Shown here in pieces: positions 27,301 through 34,958 of a DNA stretch of 42,576 nt; the stretch's first letter is position 1, and the number at the start of each line of letters is the position of its first letter. The notes beneath the pieces were generated by a model, which was not told the DNA's origin, made no database searches, and saw nothing but the letters and a program-made list of their open reading frames with translations. This DNA is from Bacteroidales bacterium (GTDB lineage Bacteria > Bacteroidota > Bacteroidia > Bacteroidales > M50B96): contig JAIOYV010000059.1 in NCBI GenBank assembly GCA_021740905.1, positions 1 through 42,576 of the forward strand, read 5' to 3'. The position numbers were made by a program, and so were the translations under genes.

Positions 27301-30300
27301 GACAAAGGTTATAAATAGGTTCAACAGTTTCACCATTCGACCATTGATATGAAAATGGAGGAACACCCCCTGTCACATTCAAGTTAATACTTCCTTCACA
27401 ATAACCATTACAATAAATCTGAGATATATTTGAGCTTACAAGTATCTGCGGTACAGGTGCAATCCCCACATAAAACTCTTCCTCCACCACACACAAATTC
27501 GCATCCGTCAAAGTAAGGGCATACCATCCCGTGTCGAGCAAAGAAATATCCTCGCTGGTATCGCCTGTCGACCAAAGGAAAGAATAAGGTGAAATTCCAC
27601 CAATTGGGCTAAGAGTAACCGAACCCTGAAGGTTATTTATTGTATCCACATTTACGACCACCGCACTGAGGGCAATGGAATCGGGTTGGGCGATGGTGAA
27701 ATTGGCAAAGGTGGTTTGTTGTGTCCCTTGCAGGGTGTACGAACCAATTAAGGTAGAGATGGCTGAAATCCCATTGGATTGAAAAGTGCCCTGGTTAATC
27801 TGAGTTGCGCTGTAGGTGGCTGTCATGTTTACGGTAATGCTGTCGGCCGACCGCCAGAGTTTCCAATTTAGGATATCGCCACCATCAAAACCTGTTTTTT
27901 CTGGGATAAGTGCATCGTTTACCATGGCAGCCACTACAATGGTCCCCCCATTGTATGTAAAATAGCCACCACACTTTAGAACTCCGGTACTGTCGTAGAA
28001 AACCCCAATAACATCGCCCACATCGGGTGCAGCCCCATTCACCAAAACAGTCCCAAAAGGAATGGCAATGGTATGGTTGCCCGACGAGGTGTAAAAACTC
28101 CAGTTGAAAGCCTGTGCTGTTGCATTGGGCTGGTTGTCGTTTACTACGACCACATAGTTCCCGGCACACAGGTTTGTTCGGTCTTCGAGGGTCGAGCCAT
28201 CGTTCCAGAGATAGGTGTACCAAGGGTTTCCGCCCGAAACAGTAACATCGATGCTTCCGTTGCATGTACCGAAACAGGTGGCATCGGTAGCCATTCCGCT
28301 AATTGTGAGCGCAGGGTTGAAAGGGACAGGATTCAAACTGTACGAAAATGTTTGCTGGCAGGTGTTGGCATCGGTGATGGTGAGCAAATAATTCCCGGCA
28401 GGTAGGTTTGAAATATCTTCCGATGTCGATCCCATCGACCAAGCAAATGAATAAGGCGAACTACCACCCGAAATGGTCAGATTTATCCAGCCATCGGAAG
28501 CCCCGATGTTGCTTACGCCATACCCGGAATAATCGGAAAGCTGGGCTGTGGCAATAATTTCTGAAGGGCTTGATACCAGGAAGGTGTCAATGGATGTGGC
28601 ACCAATGCTGTCGGTAACCGTAAGTTGATAGGTCCCGCCACAGAGGTTTGCAAGGCTCTGCAAGCTTGCCCCGTTCGACCAGCTAAAACTGTAAGGAGGA
28701 ATCCCACCCGAAGCCGTAAGCTGAATGGCTCCATCACACAGGCCAAAGCAACTTTCACCAATAACGGTGGCTGAAATATAAAGGGTTTGTTCAATCAAAA
28801 AGGATTGCGAGACGGAACACGAAAGACTGTCGTACACCGTGACCGAATAATTCCCGGCCAGGAGGTTGGCAACGTCTTCGGTGGTCTCGCCATTCGTCCA
28901 GACAAAAGAGTAAGGAGGTGTTCCCCCTGAAACTGAAATATCGATCCAGCCATCACTGGCACCGGGGGCACTTACCCCCGAACCATTGTAGTCGGAAAGC
29001 TGGGCGGAAATTTGAATAGCCGTTGGACCTCCCACCATAAAACTTAAAACTGTATCGAGAGCGGGCACAGAAGCATCCGAAAGGGTAAGGGAATACGGCC
29101 CTGCACAAAGCCCTGAAATGTTGTTGACGGTATTCCCGTTCGACCAAAGAAAACTATATGGCGAAAGTGCCCCATCGACTAAAACCTCAATGCTGCCATC
29201 GCAGGAATTACCGCAGCTTGCATCATTTACAATAGAATTTATGATGAAGGGCTGACTGATGAAATAGCTTTTGCTTTGCGAACAGCCTGTGGCATCGCTT
29301 ACGGTTATGGAATAATTCCCGGCAGGAAGGCTTGATATATCTTCTGTTGATGAGCCGTTGGACCAGGCGAAAGAATAAGGCGGGTTTCCTCCCGATATGT
29401 TTAGGTCGATAAAACCATCGGATGCACCGATAGAAGAAACGCCAAAACCGGAGTAATTTGAAAGATCGCTGATTATGGAAATGGCAGGTGGTTCAGAAAC
29501 CGTATAATTTTGGGTGAATTGATTAGCCGCGACATAGACTGTAGGATTGGTAAGCGAGCTTAGCACACTTAACCCATTATGTACATACTGGTTCTGATTT
29601 TGGGATAGCGGAGAAAATGTAGGGACCAAATCTATAGTATCGCCATTTACATAATTCCACAATTTCCAATATACCTCATCGCCCACTTCAAAACCATCCT
29701 GTATGGAGGTGGTATTATCATCGCCCCATACAGCAATTGCGCTAATAGCATTAGCATAGATCTGATACCCGGCACAGTGAAGCCCTGTACCATTCAGGTA
29801 GAAAACGCCAATATAATCTCCCGGTTTGGGTTGATAATTATTAATTTGAACAGAGTTTTGAGGAATCAAAAAATTATGGCTGCTATTTGTCATGGTATAT
29901 GACCAGGGAAGCGGAACAGGTGGCCCGGTAAGCGAATCTGTAATTGTTACTGAATAAGATCCAGCGCATAAGTTGGACGCATCCTGGCTAGTTGAACCAT
30001 CCGACCAAAAATAATAATAGGGAGGAAACCCGCCTGTTGGGGAAATATCAATGGACCCATCGCAATATCCATAGCACATAACATCAGTTGCAGAATCGCT
30101 GGCGAACAGGGTGGTGGAGGTAAGGTAAAAACTGTCGACCATCGAGCAATTCATGACATCGGTTACGGTTAATGTGTAATTCCCGATAGGCAAATTGTAG
30201 AGGTTATTGGTGGTTATCCCACTCCCCCAAAAGTAGGTATAGGGTGAAGTTCCGTTGCTTCCCTCCACTTCAATAAAGCCATCGGTGCCACCAAACGAAC

Positions 30301-31066
30301 TTACTTCAAAACCATTATATTCTGAAACAAGGGAGATAATGGTAAGGGCTTGTGGTTCAAAAACCGGAAATGATTTTACGATAGAATTTGTGGTTGTAGG
30401 TGGAGTATATGTGCCCGATAAACTGACAATGGCACAAGCTCCGGTTAGCGAAAAGCTGTTCATATAAGTTGAAGAATAAGTTGCCGACATAAACACCAAT
30501 CCACCATCGGTAGCTTTCCAGACTTTCCAGAAATAATTGTCACTTTCATCAAACCCTTCTTTCACAGTGGTGGTGGAATCATCGGCAAAAACTTCGACAA
30601 GCTGAATAGGAATAGGCAACCATACAGCATACCCGGCACAAAACAAATTTCCACCGTCCATGTAGAAAGCCCCAATATAATCGCCAACCTGGATTGGGCT
30701 TCCATTGATGGATGTATTGGAGGATGATATTTCCACTATCCTGCTTGCGCCCGTATTGATATAATTCCAGGGCAAAGCAAACACACTGGCAGAGGCATTG
30801 TCGGTTATTGTTACCGAATAGTTACCAGCACCCAAATTGGAAATATCCTCTGTGGTTTCTCCGGTCGACCAGGTGAAGAAATGGGGACTGGTACCACCAC
30901 TTACCGTTAAATCAATACTACCGAGCGTATCGCCAAAACAGGGGTTGTTGGTTACGGTTGCTGAACCTATCAATGCCTGGGCATTTGCCCTCGGTCCATA
31001 TATAGTCAGAAAAAGCAAAGAGGTTGACAAAATCAATATATATTTCTGAAAGGCTATAGTTTTCAT
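24395..31066 (-). CDS. Giant T9SS-exported SprB-repeat surface protein
   Basis: The protein has 2223 residues. A signal peptide (1-30, ending RANAQ) is followed by sixteen SprB-like repeats of about 62-68 residues that strictly alternate between two types. Type A reads CFGxCDGSI...NLCAG; type B reads GVSxxGASDGxID...NLPAGNY...DANGC. Five copies of a separate module of about 125 residues, with PW-Y, GDYIGVFYxDG, LKCGGY and DGFxxGD-xxWKLW, are interspersed (nucleotides about 30405-30775, 29520-29925, 27715-28110, 26410-26795, 25295-25685). Prealbumin-like domains follow (GNYKIDGLKTGNYLCYAIP; FNYENLEYGTYFVKVEKAG). The end is a T9SS type-A sorting domain (ILLYPNPVHDKLNVVLPSDF with final KFIKQ). 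SprB of Flavobacterium is a gliding adhesin. Here adhesion is likely, but gliding is not shown. A stretch of about 1 kb in the middle is markedly more AT-rich. Confidence 0.9.
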   Translation of the reverse strand: MKTIAFQKYILILSTSLLFLTIYGPRANAQALIGSATVTNNPCFGDTLGSIDLTVSGGTSPHFFTWSTGETTEDISNLGAGNYSVTITDNASASVFALPWNYINTGASRIVEISSSNTSINGSPIQVGDYIGAFYMDGGNLFCAGYAVWLPIPIQLVEVFADDSTTTVKEGFDESDNYFWKVWKATDGGLVFMSATYSSTYMNSFSLTGACAIVSLSGTYTPPTTTNSIVKSFPVFEPQALTIISLVSEYNGFEVSSFGGTDGFIEVEGSNGTSPYTYFWGSGITTNNLYNLPIGNYTLTVTDVMNCSMVDSFYLTSTTLFASDSATDVMCYGYCDGSIDISPTGGFPPYYYFWSDGSTSQDASNLCAGSYSVTITDSLTGPPVPLPWSYTMTNSSHNFLIPQNSVQINNYQPKPGDYIGVFYLNGTGLHCAGYQIYANAISAIAVWGDDNTTSIQDGFEVGDEVYWKLWNYVNGDTIDLVPTFSPLSQNQNQYVHNGLSVLSSLTNPTVYVAANQFTQNYTVSEPPAISIISDLSNYSGFGVSSIGASDGFIDLNISGGNPPYSFAWSNGSSTEDISSLPAGNYSITVSDATGCSQSKSYFISQPFIINSIVNDASCGNSCDGSIEVLVDGALSPYSFLWSNGNTVNNISGLCAGPYSLTLSDASVPALDTVLSFMVGGPTAIQISAQLSDYNGSGVSAPGASDGWIDISVSGGTPPYSFVWTNGETTEDVANLLAGNYSVTVYDSLSCSVSQSFLIEQTLYISATVIGESCFGLCDGAIQLTASGGIPPYSFSWSNGASLQSLANLCGGTYQLTVTDSIGATSIDTFLVSSPSEIIATAQLSDYSGYGVSNIGASDGWINLTISGGSSPYSFAWSMGSTSEDISNLPAGNYLLTITDANTCQQTFSYSLNPVPFNPALTISGMATDATCFGTCNGSIDVTVSGGNPWYTYLWNDGSTLEDRTNLCAGNYVVVVNDNQPNATAQAFNWSFYTSSGNHTIAIPFGTVLVNGAAPDVGDVIGVFYDSTGVLKCGGYFTYNGGTIVVAAMVNDALIPEKTGFDGGDILNWKLWRSADSITVNMTATYSATQINQGTFQSNGISAISTLIGSYTLQGTQQTTFANFTIAQPDSIALSAVVVNVDTINNLQGSVTLSPIGGISPYSFLWSTGDTSEDISLLDTGWYALTLTDANLCVVEEEFYVGIAPVPQILVSSNISQIYCNGYCEGSINLNVTGGVPPFSYQWSNGETVEPIYNLCPGFYYVTIYDTYNSLILDFEITEPDTLGITPTITNVDPLDPFSGAIDLIPEGGVVPYYFIWSNGVVETAIVDSLSIGNYEVTVLDANGCSFEEIFSLGYSYVPDSISINTIISNISCNGLGNGQIDVNVLGGISPYYYLWNNGDTIEDINNLVEGNYELSVMDALNGYQLMPWSYETTGTYMHVNGSVQIDSTGNDYGDFFGVFFLDGNELKCGGYANIDWNFGLLAFGDNPLTPDKDGFAQGDSIYYKLWRLSDGNIVDMDVLNFNPQFFQGTFSAGGYSWQTTYYGSYTPTPTYTTASFTILEPDPISISGIMSDYGGFGVSTWGASDGSIDVTVSGGTPPYTYFWTVGLTTEDLANIPAGQYELLVSDANGCDTVEIFELSSPPPPPIVVNGTIENATCFGTCDGSIAVTATGGIPPLNFAWSNGETTMVVDNLCAGMYWLTVSDVDSSLILSFEITQPTEILLNITAGALYPDPNDSTFMVIIVTGGILPYTYLWSTGSTHSSITSVVYGLYTCTVSDANGCQQVGSHFVDFVYTPDWPVIATANQHTIEIPAFANLLLNGVALSTYDFVGVFYDSVGTQKCGGYAVWQNQAVSFVAYGDDAGTSDLDGFLTGDEFAWKIWDASEDLVHDAVAVYLPGYPNQQHFAVSGSSGIDSLYTNSLSGTVSTTTKSNLDLGMVVVYEQTAQGYYAVKKGLVVNGNYKIDGLKTGNYLCYAIPQPGHDWGIPGYFPTQNNWQSANWVHVQANTTGIDITIDPVIPYATGTASISGIINVGDDASYNPAVFDNEWFPPSTKNNGDPARNIPILLFDSLQHPIDFRLTDAQGIFNYENLEYGTYFVKVEKAGLQSEHIEVILDANNPTSDNLSFLLNEGQVIGINPVDVKSNILLYPNPVHDKLNVVLPSDFGKIETLEIFSQLGTKQNSLFSSSKEKQNSLQVDLAGYVAGIYLLKVRSDKDVAVVKFIKQ

Positions 31067-31481
31067 AAGGCAAAATTTTTAGTTTGAGTTGACAAGTAAT
31101 TATAGGATTTGGAAATATTTAGTAGTGTTTTCATTCCGTCTTCATTTAAAATTGGTTTGCTTCAGTTATTATCGAAGACAAAAGATAAGGTAAATTCGTT
31201 GCCCAACATTGCAAATGAGTAATCGGTTCTTTATTATCATCGAATGAAATAGTTCGTTTCATAAAATCAGAGAGTGTATATGAAAAGAAAAAAACAGAAG
31301 TGAAATCGGAGGATATCCCCTGCTGGCGGGAGTTAGGGGGTGGAGCTAAATGCAGGAACTCCCCCCTCTTATTCTCCCCCCAGGGGGAGACAGTGCTTCG
31401 TTGCAACTTATCGGGAAAATGGTTTCCGATTATTTCTTTCGATTTCATATTCTGGAATATTAAATAATGATGAATTCATTT
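31067..31481. other. Intergenic region carrying a dispersed repeat
   Basis: The 415 bases between the SprB-repeat gene and its smaller relative hold copy 1 of the GC-rich dispersed repeat (31305-31406) and otherwise AT-rich sequence. A 100-residue open frame on the minus strand is a translation of the repeat, not a gene. No full promoter match was found for the large gene. Confidence 0.45.
31305..31406. repeat. Dispersed GC-rich intergenic repeat, copy 1
   Basis: This stretch of about 100 bases is closely similar to 37209-37309 in the same orientation. Both read ATCGGAGGAT, then TCCCC-GCTGGCGGG, then TAGGGGGTGGA, a variable part, TCCCCCCTCTT, CTCCCCC and GGGGGAGACAGTGC. The C-runs and G-runs can pair into hairpins, as in the palindromic intergenic repeats of many Bacteroidota. 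Confidence 0.75.
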
Positions 31482-32927
31482 TTATTGATTGCAATTATGA
31501 GGTGGCAGATAGAAAGTTGCGGGGGCAGACATCTTGGCCCAATAGCTTTCGCCGGGGACTAAATACCAAGTATAACCTAAACCATAAAGCGGCCAATATA
31601 TATGTCCTGTTGCAGTTTTTGCTATGATAAGATTGTAAACACCGCTCGAGAAAAAACTTACATGACCACTTGATGTATTGCTGTAATAGCCAAACAGATT
31701 CCACCCGGTATGTAAATGGAGTGGAATTATTTCTGGGAAGATATGAGTTCCGGTAACCGTAATCGATTGGGCCGAAAGGGTTTTGATCTGGTAGCCTTTG
31801 CCAACCTCAACATTGCCCAGAAAATTCACATTATATTCTGGCCAATACACCAAGCCGTTTATGTCTTTTATGATTTTCACCTGGCTGAAGATCGGAGCAA
31901 AAACATCTTCAAAGTTGGCAGGATCAGGATCGAGGGCGACCGAAAATGTACCCCATCCTGGCGATAAAGAAATTGTTTGGCTGTAGCTGTTTTCAACAAA
32001 AATGCAAGAAATCTCACCATACGTAGATGAAGGGCCAATGTTCATACATACAGGACCATAAGACATATTGCAACAAGGATGCGCATTGTAATCTGTGGAC
32101 ACATTTGGTTCGTATACCTTGTATTCAACTGTCTCATACCACTGATAGTAATTGTAAACCGAAAGGGTTTCAGGAACGAAAACCGGAATCATGGTTTCCT
32201 GCTGGTTCCAGAAACAATAGCCCTTGCAGACATCCTGCCCTCCTTCCTCCCGGAAAACCCCAATCAGGCTCCCCTTGCTGAGGGTGCTGTCGCCAATTTC
32301 GACACAGGTTGATGTTTCGATGAAGATGGTATGGGAGGTGTTTGTCGGGGTTACTTCCCAGCCTGTTGGAATAGGGGAGTTAACATAGTAGGCCATTTCG
32401 ACATCTGCTGCGCAAGTGAGCGTGTCCGAAATAGTCACATAATAGACTCCTGCATAAAGATTGGAAATGCTTGAAGTGGTTTCGCCTTGCCCCCAGGCGT
32501 AGTTGTAATTTCCAGAACCGCCTGAAGCATTGAGGTGGATTTCGCCATTGTTGCCACCCAGGGTCGTAGCATGGATGATGCTGTCGCTTACATTGATTTC
32601 GTTGACTACCCCGACTGTAAAATCATAATCAAAAACCTGGCCTACAAATGTTCCACTAATTGTAACCGAATACTCGCCGGCGGGCAAAGAATAGATGTTT
32701 TGTGTGTTTATAGCCCCGGTCGACCATTCGATCCAATAATTTGGAGGAGGGTTGAACCATGTAAAAGATATTTCTATACTTCCCAGGCTATCTCCCGGGC
32801 ATGGGTTGTCTGTTATGGTCTCTTGCCAGTTCCATATCTGGGCGTGTGTTTCCGATTTTTCAATCAGCAAAAGAAAAAGGAGGATGGGGAAGAAGAGCAT
32901 AAAATTGGGCAAGGTAAATGTTTTCAT
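31482..32927 (-). CDS. SprB-repeat protein with tandem GW/YWP C-terminal modules
   Basis: I start at ATG 32927 (MKTFTLPNFMLFFPILLFLL, signal peptide), giving 481 residues. A first SprB-like repeat opens TDNPCPGDSLGSIEI, close to the first repeat of the 2223-residue neighbour (TNNPCFGDTLGSIDL). A second, B-type repeat (LGGNNGEIHLNASGG) follows. A diverged copy of the neighbour's 125-residue module comes next (GWEVTPTNTSHTIFI, GSLIGVFREEGGQDVCKGYC), extra Cys included. The last 150 residues are two GW...YWPxY...GxGY modules (SPGWGTFSVALDP, VYWPEYNVNFLGN, GKGYQIK; TGWNLFGYY, IYWPLYGLGYTWYLVPGE). There is no canonical T9SS sorting domain. It is likely an envelope or secreted protein, perhaps acting with its large neighbour; the tail matches the protein at 914-4198. 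Confidence 0.78.
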   Translation of the reverse strand: MKTFTLPNFMLFFPILLFLLLIEKSETHAQIWNWQETITDNPCPGDSLGSIEISFTWFNPPPNYWIEWSTGAINTQNIYSLPAGEYSVTISGTFVGQVFDYDFTVGVVNEINVSDSIIHATTLGGNNGEIHLNASGGSGNYNYAWGQGETTSSISNLYAGVYYVTISDTLTCAADVEMAYYVNSPIPTGWEVTPTNTSHTIFIETSTCVEIGDSTLSKGSLIGVFREEGGQDVCKGYCFWNQQETMIPVFVPETLSVYNYYQWYETVEYKVYEPNVSTDYNAHPCCNMSYGPVCMNIGPSSTYGEISCIFVENSYSQTISLSPGWGTFSVALDPDPANFEDVFAPIFSQVKIIKDINGLVYWPEYNVNFLGNVEVGKGYQIKTLSAQSITVTGTHIFPEIIPLHLHTGWNLFGYYSNTSSGHVSFFSSGVYNLIIAKTATGHIYWPLYGLGYTWYLVPGESYWAKMSAPATFYLPPHNCNQ

Positions 32928-33514
32928 ACGCTTAGGTTTTAATGGTACTTTTTTATAAGACCCGGCATTATGAAAAGGTTGCATGAAAACAGGGTAAATT
33001 TTTTGATAAAGTTAGGAAAGGGAAATGGGAAATCAAAAAAAATGGTTGAGAATTTAAACACTGACGTTTAGGCTGCAACAAATCAAAGGTCATTTATAAG
33101 GGGAAACAATAAGGTGCATAGAATACATTGAGAAACTTTGTCCTCACACATGTGAAATTAGAGATCAAGCGGAATAGTTGTGGAAATGATTCTGCATCCT
33201 AATTGATCAAGATAACAATTATTGGTCAACGTTATGCTAACAGATTTTTCCCTTCGGTCGAAATGACAATCTCTAGTTAGTTGTGAGGGAGGGGAATGGG
33301 GCGAGCGAAGCTCGCCCAATTCCCCTCCCCGATAAAACGATGCATTTGTCATTTCGACCGAAGGGAGAAATCTGTTCCAATTTTGGAAATCCTATCAAAG
33401 GAATCAAAATATTGCAAGGATCATTCTCATACCTACAGATATTCAGCTATATTCAGGTTTAGTGGTAAAAAAGACAATCCACAAAGAGCAAGTAGCTTAC
33501 CTTGGCAAGCTCTA
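32928..33514. other. Intergenic region with nested palindromic repeat
   Basis: No gene is supported in these 587 bases. They contain the long nested inverted repeat at 33239-33376 and AT-rich sequence. A 14-base word, AAAACAGGGTAAAT (32986-32999), recurs upstream of the lipoprotein gene (34029-34042). Several short open frames over the repeat have no protein-like character. Confidence 0.45.
33239..33376. repeat. 138-base nested inverted repeat (MITE/REP-like)
   Basis: Outer arms 33239-33268 and 33347-33376 pair in 29 of 30 positions. Inside, a GC-rich palindrome at about 33287-33329 pairs GGGAGGGGAAT..GGGCGAGC with its complement around GAA. The core words TTTCGACCGAAGGGAGAAAT are familiar from dispersed intergenic repeats of Bacteroidota. 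It carries no coding capacity and would need a transposase in trans. Confidence 0.7.
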
Positions 33515-34003
33515 TTACTTTTTTATTCCGGTAATTTGAAATACAACCTCGTTCCCAAGAAAGCTTATGCCAAATGCAGTATGAATCATGTTTCCGGACC
33601 GTTCGTAGAATCCGTTGTATTTAGTGCCATTTACTTCAAAATAATCATAGCCTGTCATAGGTAAAGGAACTGTAATCCCAGACAATGATACTGTCTGACT
33701 TGGTATCGTGAAAGTTAAACCCTGATCGGCTTCTTTTATGTTTGTCCCTTGAAAGGACATTTTATCACTTTCCCAAAACTCGATAGCCTGAGCATCCGAA
33801 TCCGATTTTTTGATCACAAAAGTTCCCGTAAATGGAACCGGGAGTTCGTTGGAAACCCCTGCACTCATAAAAGTGGTTTTCATCACATAGTCGTACGTTC
33901 CGGTGGCCTGGTCGCGCGTGTCGGAATCTTTGTCTTTCTTACAAGATGAAATAAGGATGGCTACCAGGGCCAGGGAGAAAAATGCTATTTTAATGGTCTT
34001 CAT
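33515..34003 (-). CDS. Lipoprotein of unknown function
   Basis: These 162 residues begin MKTIKIAFFSLALVAILISS followed by Cys-Lys-Lys-Asp-Lys-Asp. That is a lipobox (LISSC) with the Cys at residue 21 and then a charged linker, as in Bacteroidota outer-membrane lipoproteins. The rest is predicted beta-rich (GTYDYVMKTTF, FTGTFVIKKSDSDAQ, GLTFTIPSQTVSLSG, YFEVNGTKYNGFYERSGNMI) and looks like a small beta-sandwich or lipocalin-like fold. I do not recognise a named family. It is a single gene 108 bases downstream of the Uma2 gene on the same strand. Confidence 0.75.
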   Translation of the reverse strand: MKTIKIAFFSLALVAILISSCKKDKDSDTRDQATGTYDYVMKTTFMSAGVSNELPVPFTGTFVIKKSDSDAQAIEFWESDKMSFQGTNIKEADQGLTFTIPSQTVSLSGITVPLPMTGYDYFEVNGTKYNGFYERSGNMIHTAFGISFLGNEVVFQITGIKK

Positions 34004-34111
34004 AATTTTGGGTTTAGATTGATCAACAAAAACAGGGTAAATGTAAGGACATTTTATATTATTCTGTGATGCGTGTGTCGGTTTTGTTTGTGGGTGTAAA
34101 AACCTTAGGAT

Positions 34112-34720
34112 TTAATCTTCCCTGCTTTGTGATTGAAAAACTTCGTCGAGGTCAATTTGAAAATCCCCTAAAACCTTTAAGTTGATGAATCTTTGGTCTT
34201 CATCCATAAATCTTGGCCGGTATGTGCAATTTTCATCGAGATCGTAAACCAGTACTGCTTTTTCGTTGGGAAACACGATCCAATATTCACGCACCTCGTT
34301 TTCTTCGTACAAGTCGAATTTTACTTTAATATCTTTCTGAATGGTCGATTTTGAAGCTACTTCAATAATGCAATCAGGTGCTCCGAGACATCCCCGTTCA
34401 TCTAATTTCGATTCATCGCATATAATTGAAATATCGGGCTGGACTACCGTGAATATCTCTTTGTCGGTGGTCGATTTTTTTTTATCCAACAAACGTACAT
34501 CAAACGGAGCATGATAAACCTGACAAGCTTTTAGGTTTTCGCATCGAAAGATTTGTTTGAGCAACCCGCTACTTACCATCTGATGTTTTCGTAATGGTGC
34601 CGGCGACATCTTTAAAATCCGGCCCTTGATGAGTTCGACCTTTTCGTCAAACGTCCATTTCAGGTAGTCTGCATAGGAATAGGAAGCCTCGAAATTTAAA
34701 GTTGAAATATCTGTTACCAT
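34112..34720 (-). CDS. Uma2/DUF820 family PD-(D/E)xK nuclease-fold protein
   Basis: The ATG at 34720 (202 residues) is preferred over an upstream GTG at 34729, because a strong promoter ends at 34738. The protein has the DUF820/Uma2 pattern: YADYLKWTFDEKVELIKGRI at the N-terminus, then MSPAPLRKHQMVSSGL. It then has QPDISIICDESKLDERGCLG (Asp96) and APDCIIEVASKST (Glu120, Lys124), and last FDLYEENEVREYWIVFPNEK. Asp, Glu and Lys lie as in PD-(D/E)xK nucleases. Uma2 genes multiply in cyanobacteria and Bacteroidota. Their true function is unproven, and many may have no nuclease activity. It stands alone with its own promoter. Confidence 0.88.
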   Translation of the reverse strand: MVTDISTLNFEASYSYADYLKWTFDEKVELIKGRILKMSPAPLRKHQMVSSGLLKQIFRCENLKACQVYHAPFDVRLLDKKKSTTDKEIFTVVQPDISIICDESKLDERGCLGAPDCIIEVASKSTIQKDIKVKFDLYEENEVREYWIVFPNEKAVLVYDLDENCTYRPRFMDEDQRFINLKVLGDFQIDLDEVFQSQSRED

Positions 34721-34737
34721 AATTATCACATTTCATA

Positions 34738-34769
34738 CAAAAATACAAAACTTTAGCCAGCCAGTCAAA
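34738..34769 (-). promoter_or_regulatory. Bacteroidota sigma-A promoter for the Uma2 gene
   Basis: On the minus strand TTTG (34766-34769), a spacer of 20 bases and TATTTTTG (34738-34745) match the consensus fully. The start codon at 34720 is only 17 bases downstream, so the leader would be about 10 bases. Confidence 0.65.
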
Positions 34770-34782
34770 ATCGTTGCAATTA

Positions 34783-34956
34783 GGGTGTACGACAAATTTC
34801 CCATTTCAAACATCAGAAAATACTCTTTTCATCGATTTGATCGAATTGATCGAATTCCACCTGCCTTTGGCTGGTAATAATTCCCCGCTTAAATTGCGGG
34901 GCAGACTGTGTAATTCGATAATGAAATTTATGTTGATGGATATTTGTTGTACACCC
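34783..34956. repeat. MITE-like element with 15-base terminal inverted repeats
   Basis: GGGTGTACGACAAAT (34783-34797) and ATTTGTTGTACACCC (34942-34956) are complementary at 14 of 15 positions, and weaker matching continues outward and inward. Inside is a hairpin CCCCGC/GCGGGG (34883-34901) and repeated GATCGAATT words. It fills most of the space between the polyferredoxin stop and the Uma2 promoter. Confidence 0.45.
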
Positions 34957-34958
34957 CA

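Noticed and set aside
24395-31066. Gliding motility locus.
   Set aside because: SprB-type repeats alone do not show gliding; no gld, spr or por genes were found in the window.
31146-31448. A 100-residue minus-strand frame, and a similar 86-residue frame at 37089-37349, sharing peptides such as STVSPWGENKRGEF and GTVSPLGEKKRGDF.
   Set aside because: The similarity comes from the DNA repeat being read in the same frame. No start signal, leader or domain supports a protein.
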